IMG/VR virus record: IMGVR_UViG_3300010370_000089
Location: 1-38,367 of that record
Length of the DNA stretch: 38,367 nucleotides
From: a virus
Strand: one strand, 5' to 3'
The notes under the pieces were generated by a model. The model had not been told where the DNA came from and made no database searches. It saw only the letters and a program-made list of their open reading frames with translations. A program made the position numbers and the translations under genes. This document shows positions 1-8,649 of the stretch, piece after piece (positions within the stretch are counted from its first letter, which is position 1; each line of letters starts with the position of its first letter).

Positions 1-72
1 AAAGTTAGCAGATGGTCTGGTTCATCATATGATTTTGAAACAATAAACATATATTTCTGGACTGTTTCTTAA
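1..72 (+). CDS. C-terminal end of an unidentified virion protein (partial)
   Basis: An open frame enters from the left edge and ends at TAA 70-72, giving 23 residues that finish in NIYFWTVS. The composition (aromatic, Ser-rich, beta-like) fits the end of a tail fibre or other virion protein. It lies 9 bases before a possible micro-gene and just upstream of a tail fibre-like gene, which supports a tail context. The stretch is too short to assign a family, and its reality rests only on position and composition. Confidence 0.4.
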   Translation, partial: KVSRWSGSSYDFETINIYFWTVS

Positions 73-81
73 AGGCATATC

Positions 82-162
82 ATGGTATCCGAGGTAGAGT
101 CTAAATTGAGTGTCCACGAAGCATATAGATGGTACGCTGGCTTATTTGTAAGGGTGTCGTGA
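82..162 (+). CDS. Possible 26-residue micro-protein coupled to the tail protein
   Basis: ATG 82 is preceded by AAAGG at a 6-base spacing. The frame runs 26 codons to TGA 160-162, whose last base is the first base of the next ATG (TGATG). The product begins MVSEVESKLSVHEAYRWY and has no recognisable domain. The Shine-Dalgarno match and stop/start overlap argue for translation, perhaps simply to feed ribosomes onto the next gene. At this length chance cannot be excluded. Confidence 0.35.
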   Translation: MVSEVESKLSVHEAYRWYAGLFVRVS

Positions 163-680
163 TGGCGCTTACACCAAGTGGCACGATCTCAATGTCAGAT
201 ATTAATTCCGCATTAGGAAGGAGTCCAACAGCGGCAATTAGTTTTAATGATTCGCAAGTTAGATTTCTTGCTAACCAGGATGCCGGTAGCGTCAATATGA
301 ACGCTATGCGAAATAAATATAACTTTATGGGCACCATCACTCCTGGTTATTATGATTTTCTTGATGGTAGAAGTTATGGTTACATACTTGGTTATATGGG
401 GTCAATAACTGGAACAATCTTTGATGGTACATCCCCCGCCATGTTTACTGGCTATGATACAATTAATTCTGTTTATTATGCGTACGTAGAGTCATATACT
501 ACTAGTAGTGTTTTTCCAAATATAACAATGAGGCTTAAAGTTGGTTCTAATCAAATAAACTCAATGTATAGAGGTAATTATTATGGGACATCAGCTACTT
601 GGTCGTATTTTCAAACAGCTCAAGTAATTTTTAGTTCAGATGTTGGTGTGACGCAAACTTGGCAGTTTTCACAGGCGTAG
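162..680 (+). CDS. Tail fibre-like / virion structural protein
   Basis: A 172-residue protein. I start it at ATG 162 rather than ATG 129, because AAGGGTG lies upstream and 162 overlaps the preceding stop; the product then begins MALTPSGTISMSDINSALGR. This N-terminal pattern, GTISMSDIN(S/T)ALGR followed about 20 residues on by a conserved asparagine-rich NMNAMRNKY segment, is common in phage tail fibre and minor tail proteins. The remainder (about residues 50-172) is rich in Tyr, Thr, Ser and Gly with a beta-strand look, as in adhesive tips. The gene reads as more A/T-rich than the genes downstream, which is usual for host-range genes. The exact role (fibre, fibre tip or adaptor) is inferred. 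Confidence 0.6.
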   Translation: MALTPSGTISMSDINSALGRSPTAAISFNDSQVRFLANQDAGSVNMNAMRNKYNFMGTITPGYYDFLDGRSYGYILGYMGSITGTIFDGTSPAMFTGYDTINSVYYAYVESYTTSSVFPNITMRLKVGSNQINSMYRGNYYGTSATWSYFQTAQVIFSSDVGVTQTWQFSQA

Positions 681-700
681 CTTGTGGATAAGATCCACTA

Positions 701-1174
701 ATGATCGAGATCGCTGTCGCCTTAGCCGCTGCGGAGGCTGCTGTCGGGGGTATCAAACGCGCTATCCAAGTTGGGAAAGATGCGAATGAATGCCTCCAAG
801 AGTTCATGCAGTTGTTTGACGCGAGGGATGCAGTCCAGAAAGCATCCAATGAAGAACGCGCCAAGCATCAGGGTAAGTCGGCAATGTCTGAGGCGCTGGA
901 GTCGGTCATTGCCGCCCGGAAGATTCAGCAGATGGAAGCTGAACTCAGAGAGTTTCTTATCTGGTCTGGGCAGGCAGATGTTTGGGACGCGATCATTCAA
1001 GAGCGAAATGCGATTGTCCAACGCAGGAAAGCTGCGGAGTTGGCAGCACAAAGGGAAGCCGAGCGGATCGTTAAGCGCAGGAAAGAGATTGGTCTGGTTG
1101 CCTTTGTCATCTTTCTAGGTGCTTTGATCCTGTATCACATCGTTAAATACATCATCGATGCGTGGCCGACATGA
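701..1174 (+). CDS. Putative membrane protein of the lysis region
   Basis: A 157-residue protein with an alanine-rich N-terminal helix (residues 1-25), a long charged segment likely to form a coiled coil (about 60-130, rich in Glu, Arg, Gln and Ala), and a strong C-terminal transmembrane segment (about 133-152, IGLVAFVIFLGALILYHIV) ending in a short tail. It opens the cassette that continues with the holin and endolysin, and its stop overlaps the next ATG (ATGA at 1171). A role in lysis, such as holin partner or spanin-like protein, is plausible from position, but no family is recognised. No clear Shine-Dalgarno sequence precedes ATG 701. Confidence 0.6.
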   Translation: MIEIAVALAAAEAAVGGIKRAIQVGKDANECLQEFMQLFDARDAVQKASNEERAKHQGKSAMSEALESVIAARKIQQMEAELREFLIWSGQADVWDAIIQERNAIVQRRKAAELAAQREAERIVKRRKEIGLVAFVIFLGALILYHIVKYIIDAWPT

Positions 1175-1623
1175 TTGACCTGCACAAAACAATCGCTGCC
1201 GTTGCAGCCAGTGTTGCTGCGCTAGGAGGCAGTTACACGATTGGTGACAAGTTTGGGTTGTTTGATAAGCCGATCATTGAGTGGGCGCCAGATCATTTCC
1301 ACATCAAAGACACCCGTATCGGCGATCCTATCCCGGTAACGGTAGCCAGAATCAAGAAACGGGATGATTGTGCGGTGGAAGCGTTTGTACCCTTGATACG
1401 GGACAACGCAGGGGTGATCCACGAAGCCGTGCCATCGAACGCTAGGTTTGCCGGTCCTGCGGGGCCGGAGGTTGATACGTTTACCTACTACCTGATCGTT
1501 AAAGAAGCGGTAGCGCCGGGGAAGGCTACTTTGGTAGCAACGATCAAGTACAAGTGCCCGGAGGGGGAGAAGATTGTCAGCTATCCAAAGCACAAGAACC
1601 TGACGTTTTATTTGGAAAACTAA
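1171..1623 (+). CDS. Hypothetical protein with N-terminal membrane anchor, lysis region
   Basis: A 150-residue protein beginning at ATG 1171, which overlaps the previous TGA; a GTG at 1162 in the same frame is an alternative start. The N-terminus has a hydrophobic stretch (about residues 5-24) that could be an anchor or uncleaved signal. The remainder looks like a small beta-sandwich with two Cys (in KKRDDCAVEAF and IKYKCPEGEK) that could form a disulfide outside the cytoplasm. It sits between a membrane protein and the holin. A periplasmic role in lysis is an inference from context only. Confidence 0.55.
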   Translation: MIDLHKTIAAVAASVAALGGSYTIGDKFGLFDKPIIEWAPDHFHIKDTRIGDPIPVTVARIKKRDDCAVEAFVPLIRDNAGVIHEAVPSNARFAGPAGPEVDTFTYYLIVKEAVAPGKATLVATIKYKCPEGEKIVSYPKHKNLTFYLEN

Positions 1624-2130
1624 ATGATCACGTTGCTCACAACCCTGTTGTCTTTCTTAGCCGGTGGTCTGCCGAAGTTCCTTGAGTTCTTCCAAGACCG
1701 GGCAGACAAGAAGCATGAAATAGCACTAGCCCAGATGCAGATTGAGCGGGAGCTTGAGATGCGTAAAGCCGGGTTTGAGGCTCAGGCTAGGGTCGAGGAG
1801 ATTAGGACAGACCAGCTTCAGATCGGGGCAGATGTCACAATGGCCCAGACTGCGTTACAAGAGAAACAAGCCCTGTACGCCCATGACATAGCGATTGGGC
1901 AAGGGGCTAGCACATGGGTAATCAACGCTCGGGCAATGGTCCGTCCCGCTATCACTTACGGGATGTTTGCGCTGCTTTGCTTCATTAACATCTTTGGGGC
2001 AGCTTACGCATGGCACACCGGGGCTGAGTTCAGTGCGGTAATTGAGGTTTTGTGGGATGCGGACACCCAGATCATTTGGGCGTCGGTTATCAGTTTCTGG
2101 TTCGGTTCTCAGGCTTTCAGCAAGAAATGA
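1624..2130 (+). CDS. Putative holin (3-TM, GTA-holin-like)
   Basis: A 168-residue membrane protein. It has an N-terminal hydrophobic or amphipathic segment (residues 1-22), a charged coiled-coil region (about 25-80, rich in Glu, Gln and Lys) and two hydrophobic segments near the C-terminus (about 105-128, AMVRPAITYGMFALLCFINI, and about 138-165, ending FWFGSQAFSKK). The pattern of VRP-T followed by a terminal W-x-FGSQA resembles the three-TM holins of gene-transfer agents and many phages. Holins form pores in the inner membrane that release the endolysin. The gene abuts the previous stop directly, and its own stop overlaps the endolysin start (ATGA), a typical coupled holin-endolysin pair. 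Confidence 0.7.
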   Translation: MITLLTTLLSFLAGGLPKFLEFFQDRADKKHEIALAQMQIERELEMRKAGFEAQARVEEIRTDQLQIGADVTMAQTALQEKQALYAHDIAIGQGASTWVINARAMVRPAITYGMFALLCFINIFGAAYAWHTGAEFSAVIEVLWDADTQIIWASVISFWFGSQAFSKK

Positions 2131-2597
2131 AAGAGCTGATTCAGATGCTCAAGCACCATGAAGGAGTACGGTATGCTCCCTATCGTTGCCCTGCGCTACT
2201 GTGGACTGTCGGTGTTGGTCATGTCATCGATCCTGCTCATCTGCGCGTACCGCTTGACCAACGATCTAGCCTCCCCATACCTGCCGGTTGGGACCGGAAA
2301 CTAAGTGACGAGGAAGTCGATGGGATTCTTGAAGCGGATTTGCAGCGATTTGTTGGCGGCGTGGCCCGAATGTGTCCTGACAACCTTACTCGGGATCGCC
2401 ATATGGCACTCGCTTCGTTTGCTTTCAATGTTGGTCTAGGCAACCTCCAGAACAGTACGCTCAGGATGAAGCACAACCGGGGGGATATTGAGGGGGCTGC
2501 CGACGAGTTCTTGAAGTGGAACCTTGCTGGGGGTAAAGTGTTGAAAGGACTTGTGCTACGACGTCAAGATGAGCGCGCGCTGTATCTAAGAGGATAA
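2127..2597 (+). CDS. Endolysin, GH24 lysozyme (muramidase)
   Basis: A 156-residue enzyme that hydrolyses the MurNAc-GlcNAc bond of peptidoglycan at the end of infection. The start ATG 2127 overlaps the holin stop. The catalytic signature of phage lysozymes is present near the N-terminus: E12, then C21 in the place of the usual Asp (E-x8-C-x5-T, the P22-type arrangement), then T27, followed by VGVGH. The later segment ALASFAFNVGLGNLQNSTL matches the conserved structural core of the family. No signal-anchor is visible, so export should depend on the holin. Length matches soluble phage lysozymes of about 145-165 residues. Confidence 0.92.
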   Translation: MKELIQMLKHHEGVRYAPYRCPALLWTVGVGHVIDPAHLRVPLDQRSSLPIPAGWDRKLSDEEVDGILEADLQRFVGGVARMCPDNLTRDRHMALASFAFNVGLGNLQNSTLRMKHNRGDIEGAADEFLKWNLAGGKVLKGLVLRRQDERALYLRG

Positions 2598-2601
2598 GGT
2601 C

Positions 2602-4605
2602 ATGCCGCTTCAAAAACTTCAGTTTCGTCCCGGCGTTAACCGTGAAGGCACCACGCTGGCCAATGAAGGCGGTTGGTTTGCGTCCGACAAAGTGCGCTTT
2701 CGTTCGGGTTATCCCGAAAAAATTGGTGGTTGGACTAAAGATACTGGGGCGCAATACAACACTGGGACTTCGGCTCAACCCGCGACTGGTAGTTTTTGGG
2801 GCATATGTCGTTCCATGTGGAATTGGCTAAACTTGGCTGGGTATAACTTGCTGGGCCTTGGTACCAATCTAAAATACTATATACAAAATACCGCTGGTGG
2901 TAATTTTTATGACGTTACGCCAATTAGAAAAACAAGCGCAGTTGCGGCTAACGCGTTTACAACCAACGGCACCACAACGGTTCAAGTTAATGATAATGCG
3001 CATGGCGCGTTAGTTGGTGATTTTGTTACCATTTCTGGTGTAGCTGGGCCAATTAACGGCATCCCTGCGGCGGATCTAAACCGCGAATTTCAGATCGTCA
3101 GTATCATAAGTAACAACGCGTATACGATTGTTGTAAGTACCGCTGCAACTTCTTCTGGTACAACAGGCGCTGCAACTTTTACATATCAAATAAATACGGG
3201 TTCGGACATTTATACCGTCGGTGTGGGTTGGGGTGCCGGAGGTTGGAGCGGTGTTACCACTGGGTATGCTAGTACTGGATGGGGATCGCCCGCATCTTCG
3301 GGCCTTGGAATTGGTATTCAGCTACGCACGTGGAGCGAACATAATTTTGGTGAAAACTTAATTATTAATCCGCGTGGTGGGTCGATGTATATTTGGACGG
3401 TTAACCCCACTCCAACCACATTTAATCGAGCGCAATACCTTGGTCCCTCGGCGAGCATTACCCAAAAAAATTATGTTACGGGCGTAGGCACCACGACAGT
3501 GACGGTAGATGCCACATGTCCTACAGTAGTTAATCAAGTATTAGTTTCTGATTCGTCAAGGTTTGTAATAGCTTTTGGCTGCAATGACCCGACTGGTGTT
3601 TATGCCACTATTGATTTAGACCCTATGCAAGTTCGTTGGTCAGATCAAGAATCATACTCCGTATGGACACCCGCTATAACAAACCAAGCCGGTAATTACA
3701 AACTTAGTTCTGGTTCCCAAATCATAACCGCGTCACAAACCCGGCAAGAAATTCTTATTTGGACTGATGCTGCAATTTATTCCATGCAATTTCTGGGCGC
3801 TCCGTATGTATGGGGTTTTCAGATCATGGGCGACAATATTTCAATTGCTGGTCCAAATGTCCCCGTTACGGTCAATAATATTACTTATTGGATGGGTACT
3901 GATAAGTTTTATATGTATTCGGGCCGAGTAGAGACGCTGCCTTGTTCCTTAAGACAGTATGTTTTTGATGATATTAATTTAACGCAAAGCTTCCAATTTT
4001 TCGGTGGTACCAACGAAGGGTACAATGAAGTTTGGTGGTTTTATTGCTCGGCAAATAGTAATACCGTAGACAAATACGTTATATATAATCACCTTGAGCG
4101 TACTTGGGCTTATGGCTCTCTTGCACGTACCGCATGGTTAGATAGCCCATTGCGGGCTTCGCCCATGGCAACGACTTATGGGCACTCCTTGGTTTACCAC
4201 GAACAGGGTAATGATGACGGTACAACAAATCCGGCTAGCCCCATTTATGCTTACGTTCGTTCTTCTGATTTTGATATCGGGGACGGGCACAACTTTGGAA
4301 TGGTTTGGCGTGTGATCCCTGACGTGACTTTTGATGGGTCAACGGTTAATAATCCAACCGTGAATTTCACGGTATTACCCCGACAAAATCCCGGTTCAAA
4401 CTACGGCACCGCAAATAACCCAGATGTAATTAGCACGCAAAATTATGCCACGCAGCGGACGTACAGCGTTCAGCAATTTACGCAGTATGCGTATGTACGT
4501 ATTCGAGGACGGCAAATGGCGTTTCAAATAAGTTCTGCAGATCTTGGTGTGTCATGGCAGTTGGGTTCTCCTCGACTTGATGTCCGTGCTGACGGCAGAC
4601 GCTAA
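2602..4605 (+). CDS. Tail nozzle-like virion structural protein
   Basis: A 667-residue protein preceded by AGAGGATAAGG. It opens with LQFRPGVNREGTTLANEGGW, followed by FRSGYPEKIGGW, a start shared by a group of podovirus virion proteins and reminiscent of the beta-propeller tail nozzle proteins (P22 gp10, T7 gp12), whose first residues likewise give a 'rules and sources' strand. The sequence is beta-rich throughout, with many Gly, Thr, Tyr and Trp and no predicted helices or membrane segments. The next gene starts on the last base of its stop, so the two are coupled. The structural assignment is firm in kind, but the nozzle role is an inference from N-terminus, size and neighbours. Confidence 0.6.
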   Translation: MPLQKLQFRPGVNREGTTLANEGGWFASDKVRFRSGYPEKIGGWTKDTGAQYNTGTSAQPATGSFWGICRSMWNWLNLAGYNLLGLGTNLKYYIQNTAGGNFYDVTPIRKTSAVAANAFTTNGTTTVQVNDNAHGALVGDFVTISGVAGPINGIPAADLNREFQIVSIISNNAYTIVVSTAATSSGTTGAATFTYQINTGSDIYTVGVGWGAGGWSGVTTGYASTGWGSPASSGLGIGIQLRTWSEHNFGENLIINPRGGSMYIWTVNPTPTTFNRAQYLGPSASITQKNYVTGVGTTTVTVDATCPTVVNQVLVSDSSRFVIAFGCNDPTGVYATIDLDPMQVRWSDQESYSVWTPAITNQAGNYKLSSGSQIITASQTRQEILIWTDAAIYSMQFLGAPYVWGFQIMGDNISIAGPNVPVTVNNITYWMGTDKFYMYSGRVETLPCSLRQYVFDDINLTQSFQFFGGTNEGYNEVWWFYCSANSNTVDKYVIYNHLERTWAYGSLARTAWLDSPLRASPMATTYGHSLVYHEQGNDDGTTNPASPIYAYVRSSDFDIGDGHNFGMVWRVIPDVTFDGSTVNNPTVNFTVLPRQNPGSNYGTANNPDVISTQNYATQRTYSVQQFTQYAYVRIRGRQMAFQISSADLGVSWQLGSPRLDVRADGRR

Positions 4606-5486
4606 TGGCTACTTCTGCAAAATATCTTATTAATCTTTTCCCAACGGTAGCGCCGCGTTTACCTGCGGCTACAGTAGAATGGGATCATCGATTTATGGAG
4701 CAGTACAGCAATGTTTTGAGGCTGTACTTTAATCAAATTGACGCGGTATTTAAAGCAATTCTTACTTCAGATACTGGTGGGGCGTTTTTATCATTTCCTT
4801 ATGGCGCCTTTCATCAAGATGGGGTAACTACCCTGTCCGCAAACATATCAAATGTTTCTACCACTCCGGTTAGCGTTGCTTCTACCGACGGGTTTCCTTC
4901 ATCCGGTTGGTTTTTAATTGGCGGCGAAATTATTAGCTATTCCGGCAAAACTTCAACGACATTTACTGGAATTACTCGGGGTGTTTTGGGTACGACTAAT
5001 TTGGCTCATACTGCCGGAGCAGCGATAGCTGAAGTCCAAGGGACAGGTTCTTCCACGACTATAGGTCAGGTGCTGTTTAATAATACTGATTATAGTAATG
5101 GTGTATATACAACTAGCGCCGATTACTCAAAAATATATTTCACTATAGAGGGGTTGTACAACATTCAGATTAGCGTGCAGCTATTAAATTTCACCACAAC
5201 AGACGATAATGTAACCCTGTGGTTTAGAAAAAATGGCACTGATATTCCGGCTTCCGCTAGTATTGAGCAGGTCAACGCTAAACATGGTGGGGATCCCGGT
5301 GCTTCAATTTTGGCGTTAAATTTCTATATAGACATAGCGCCAACTGACTATATCCAAGTTGTTTGGACTTCAAATACAGGCAACACTGTAGTCGCTACGT
5401 ATCCTGCTGGGGTAACTCCTACGCATCCTGTTTCTCCGGCGATCATTTTGACCGCTTCATTTGTGTCCAAATTACCAACAACGTGA
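4605..5486 (+). CDS. Tail appendage protein with C-terminal C1q/TNF-like domain
   Basis: A 293-residue protein in three parts. Residues 1-60 form an alpha-helical base. About residues 85-148 form a compact repeat-type domain containing STDGFPSSGWFLIGGEIISY and a following GITRGVLGT stretch, seen in many phage tail proteins. About residues 155-293 form a jelly-roll-like domain with the pattern GLYNIQISVQL, then VTLWFRKNGTDIPAS and DYIQVVW, typical of C1q/TNF-like receptor-binding or decorating heads. It is translated from an ATG overlapping the preceding stop. It is probably a trimeric surface appendage or adhesin; the trimer idea comes from the family, not from direct evidence. Confidence 0.6.
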   Translation: MATSAKYLINLFPTVAPRLPAATVEWDHRFMEQYSNVLRLYFNQIDAVFKAILTSDTGGAFLSFPYGAFHQDGVTTLSANISNVSTTPVSVASTDGFPSSGWFLIGGEIISYSGKTSTTFTGITRGVLGTTNLAHTAGAAIAEVQGTGSSTTIGQVLFNNTDYSNGVYTTSADYSKIYFTIEGLYNIQISVQLLNFTTTDDNVTLWFRKNGTDIPASASIEQVNAKHGGDPGASILALNFYIDIAPTDYIQVVWTSNTGNTVVATYPAGVTPTHPVSPAIILTASFVSKLPTT

Positions 5487-5516
5487 TAAGATTTAGCGCA
5501 TTTATAGGAGGTCGCC

Positions 5517-6449
5517 ATGGCTGGTGGTGGGATCGGTGAAGCCGCACTAATTGGCGCGGCATTGGGTGGTGGCACATCTTTAGCCACCGGTAGTGATCCT
5601 CTTAAGGGCGCACTTCTTGGCGGTCTTACTGGCGGTGCTGGTGGCGCTTTGTTTGGTGGTGCGGGGGCTGCCGGTGCGGGAGCTTCTAATTTAGCGGCAC
5701 TTGGCCCAGAAGCGTCTATGTATGGTGGCGTTGCGGCGCTTCCTACCGATATGGGAGCTAGCGCTGCGCGCACTGGGATATCTTCCTTAATCCCTGAGAC
5801 TCTTGGCGGCAAAGTTCTTGCAGGAACTGCCGGAATAGGTCTTTTGGGGATGCTATCTGATCGTAATAAATACGGTGTGCCTCCAGAAGAAAAATATTCT
5901 GGCCCATTGTCTAAATTTCGTTACGATCCTAGTCAATATGAGCCGTACACATATCGTCCTTATGCTGACGGTGGCCCAGTTCAAACGATGTCTGATGCAA
6001 ATGCTATTGGCGCTAACACGGGTTTCCCAATGGCAGACATCACAAAAGGCGCATATGCGGTGCCTTTTCAACAACCTATTTCGCAAAGTGTAGTAACTGG
6101 TCCTCAAGATACACAGATAGATCCTTATACTGGCCAAGAGCGTTTAGCTGAAGGTGGGATTGCCAGCCTTGGTGGATATTCTGATGGTGGTCGTTTGTTA
6201 CGAGGCCCCGGAGATGGTGTGTCGGACTCAATCCCAGCAACTATTAGTGGACGGCAACCCGCTCGACTCGCCGACGGTGAATTTGTGGTGCCCGCTAGGA
6301 TTGTTTCGGAGATTGGTAACGGGTCAACTGATGCCGGTGCACGTGAACTCTACAAAATGATGGATCGAGTTCAATCAGCTCGTTCTAAGACTACGGGCAA
6401 AGGTAAAATGGCTAAGAACACCAACTCAGCTAAATATTTACCCGCGTAA
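5517..6449 (+). CDS. Glycine-rich internal virion / DNA-ejection-type protein
   Basis: A 310-residue protein with a strong ribosome binding site (AGGAGG, 7 bases before ATG). Residues 1-100 are Gly/Ala-rich with several GxxxG-type stretches that could insert in a membrane. The middle is Pro/Tyr-rich. The C-terminal third holds GDGVSDSIPATISGRQPARL followed by ADGEFVVPARIVSEIGNGST and a short helix, a block I recognise from many podovirus virion proteins. Two ADGG/AEGG-type turns are shared with the next large genes. It probably belongs to the internal core that is ejected with the DNA. The role is inferred from context and composition. Confidence 0.55.
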   Translation: MAGGGIGEAALIGAALGGGTSLATGSDPLKGALLGGLTGGAGGALFGGAGAAGAGASNLAALGPEASMYGGVAALPTDMGASAARTGISSLIPETLGGKVLAGTAGIGLLGMLSDRNKYGVPPEEKYSGPLSKFRYDPSQYEPYTYRPYADGGPVQTMSDANAIGANTGFPMADITKGAYAVPFQQPISQSVVTGPQDTQIDPYTGQERLAEGGIASLGGYSDGGRLLRGPGDGVSDSIPATISGRQPARLADGEFVVPARIVSEIGNGSTDAGARELYKMMDRVQSARSKTTGKGKMAKNTNSAKYLPA

Positions 6450-6451
6450 AT

Positions 6452-6859
6452 ATGCCACTTCACTACGTTCCTCCAAACATACTTCCTCAAGTATGGGGTA
6501 TTGTTGCCCCAATGCTTCAGAAAGCAATTGACATCGACCCTTCAGCAATTACGATCGATCAAGTTGAATACTCAATCCGCACTGGCAGAACATATCTTTT
6601 AGTCTGGGATGAACCAGAACAAGGTATTACCGGGGCCTGCACGGTTGAATTGATTGATTATCCCCGGCAGCGAGTTGCTCACGTCAACCTTATGGGTGGC
6701 AAAGGGATTGTCAGAGACTACGTTTTTGAAGAAGCAAAGGCGTGGATGCGTAACATGGGTGCTACAACTGCTCAATGCTGGGCTCAAGGCACTCTTGTAG
6801 ACATGTACAAAAAGATGGGTATGGAAAATACTCATCAGGTTATGCGAATTAAACTTTAA
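6452..6859 (+). CDS. GNAT-like protein at the T7 gp13 position
   Basis: A 135-residue protein. The fold pattern is that of a GNAT acetyltransferase: a helix-rich start, a strand TYLLVWDEPEQGITGACTVE, a central strand RVAHVNLMGGKGIVRDYVFE leading to a helix, then TTAQCWAQGTLVDMYKKMGM and a final strand. The usual acetyl-CoA loop (Q/R-x-x-G-x-G/A) is degenerate (MGGKGIVRD), so catalysis is doubtful. T7 gp13, which lies immediately before the internal core genes, has the same size and a GNAT-like look, and this gene holds the same place. A role in core assembly is therefore more likely than acetyl transfer. Confidence 0.5.
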   Translation: MPLHYVPPNILPQVWGIVAPMLQKAIDIDPSAITIDQVEYSIRTGRTYLLVWDEPEQGITGACTVELIDYPRQRVAHVNLMGGKGIVRDYVFEEAKAWMRNMGATTAQCWAQGTLVDMYKKMGMENTHQVMRIKL

Positions 6860-6871
6860 CCGGAGGCCAAC

Positions 6872-8647
6872 ATGGATGGTGGCGGCGGCGGTGGTGGCGG
6901 ACCCACACAATCAACGGTAACGCAAACTAACATACCGGAATACGCGCGTCCGTATGTTGAGACTATGCTGGGCGCGACTCAGCAGCAGCTCTTTAATACT
7001 AAGCAAGTTACTGATCCAACAACCGGGCAAGCAACTACTCAAATTACCGGAGTAAAGGGTTACACACCTTTTGGTCTTGGTGGTTCTGGTATGGGAGCCG
7101 CAGAACAACAAGCTGCGGAGAGAGCTGTTGCTGATTTCACGCCACTCCAAAGAGCCGCTCAACAAGGTATTGCCGGGTTGACGATGCCCGGGCAATATGG
7201 TGCAGCAACTGAAGCCGCGATGGCGGGTACTCAAGCTGCGCTTAACGCTGGTCAGTATCGGCCCGGATATTTTGGTAATCAGTTTCAAGCTCCCGGCGCA
7301 TATCAACCCGGCCAGTTTTCCATGGTGCAAGCCCAAGCCCCGGAGTTGCAACAATATCAAATGGGTCCGGCTGAGCGTGTTGGCGCTCCGGGTATGGATG
7401 CTGCGCAAATGCAAGCTGCGCAGACTGGGTTCAACCCTCAACTGCGAGAGTTTCAAATGGCTGGCCCAGAACGGGTCGGCACGCAGTCGTTTTTACAGCC
7501 CGGAACTCCTGAGTCTTACATGTCGCCGTACATGCAGAACGTGGTTAACGTTCAGCAGCAAGAAGCTAAGCGGCAATCAGACATTTTAGGTACTCAACAA
7601 GCCGGTCAGGCTACACAAGCTGGGGCTTTTGGTGGGTCGCGTTATGGGTTGCAGGAAGCTGAGCGCCAACGTAATTTGGCTACACAGTTGGGTCAAATCC
7701 AAGCCACGGGTTCTCAAGCCGCTTTCCAACAAGCTCAGCAACAATTTAACGCTGAGCAGCAAGCGCGTCTGCAGGCAGCGCTAGCCAACCAACAAGCTGG
7801 TATTACTGCGGGGAGTCAAAATCTTGCGGCACAGTTGGGCGTACAACAACTTGGTACGCAGACCGGTCTGCAAACAGCGCTGGCTAACCTTAGCAGTCAA
7901 CAGCAAGCTAACGTGCAAAACCAAGCCGCACAATTGCAAGCCGCTGGTATGAATGCGCAACAAGCTATGCAGGCTGCGTTGGCTAATCAACAGGCTGGGC
8001 TCACTGTGGGCCAACAAAACTTGGCCGCACAATTAGGTATTCAACAACTGGGGGCTGGTCAAAATCTTCAGGCGCAACTAGCCAACCAACAAGCGATGCA
8101 AGCGGCTCAGCAGGCTGCAGAACAATCCCGTCAATTTGGGTACGGCCAACAAATGACCGCTGCCCAACAACGCGCACAGTACGGCCTAGCTGGGCAGCAG
8201 GCTGCAGAACAATCCCGTCAATTTGGCGCAGGTTTGGGATTGCAGGGAGCACAAACAGGTCTGCAAGGCGCCGGGCAGTTAGCGAGTATTGGTGGTCAAC
8301 AACTTGGCGCTCAGCAGGGCATTCTTGGGTTGCAAGCGCAGACCGGTGCTCAACAACAGCAGCAAAAGCAGCAACTCATCAATCAGATGATCCAAAACTA
8401 CGCTACCACTCAACAATATCCGCAACAGCAACTGGCGTTCATGAATGCCATGTTGCGTGGGTTACCTCTCCAAACAGTTTCAACTCAGTCATACCAAGCA
8501 GCTCCGTCAATTACTTCTCAGTTGGCTGGTCTGGGTGTGGCGGGTGCCGGGGCGTATGGTTTGGCTACTGGTCGTAAAAAAGGTGGCGAAATTAAAGGCG
8601 TTGGTATTGAAGAATTAGCCCTGCGCCGGGTGTTGGAAGGAGCATAA
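6872..8647 (+). CDS. Gln/Ala-rich internal virion protein with internal repeats
   Basis: A 591-residue protein, preceded by CGGAGG. After a Gly-rich start, residues about 15-215 contain the more complex part. Near residue 215 comes the block ESYMSPYMQNVVNVQQQEAK, and shortly after it GAFGGSRYGLQEAERQRN, a signature seen in large podovirus virion proteins. Residues about 240-510 are a low-complexity, helical Gln/Ala region made of imperfect repeats (two copies of ALANQQAG followed by QNLAAQLG). At the DNA level a 32-bp segment is repeated exactly at 8108-8139 and 8195-8226. A hydrophobic Gly-rich stretch and KKGGEIKGVG lie near the C-terminus. It is probably one of the proteins ejected into the host to form the DNA channel. 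Confidence 0.55.
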   Translation: MDGGGGGGGGPTQSTVTQTNIPEYARPYVETMLGATQQQLFNTKQVTDPTTGQATTQITGVKGYTPFGLGGSGMGAAEQQAAERAVADFTPLQRAAQQGIAGLTMPGQYGAATEAAMAGTQAALNAGQYRPGYFGNQFQAPGAYQPGQFSMVQAQAPELQQYQMGPAERVGAPGMDAAQMQAAQTGFNPQLREFQMAGPERVGTQSFLQPGTPESYMSPYMQNVVNVQQQEAKRQSDILGTQQAGQATQAGAFGGSRYGLQEAERQRNLATQLGQIQATGSQAAFQQAQQQFNAEQQARLQAALANQQAGITAGSQNLAAQLGVQQLGTQTGLQTALANLSSQQQANVQNQAAQLQAAGMNAQQAMQAALANQQAGLTVGQQNLAAQLGIQQLGAGQNLQAQLANQQAMQAAQQAAEQSRQFGYGQQMTAAQQRAQYGLAGQQAAEQSRQFGAGLGLQGAQTGLQGAGQLASIGGQQLGAQQGILGLQAQTGAQQQQQKQQLINQMIQNYATTQQYPQQQLAFMNAMLRGLPLQTVSTQSYQAAPSITSQLAGLGVAGAGAYGLATGRKKGGEIKGVGIEELALRRVLEGA

Positions 8648-8649
8648 CC

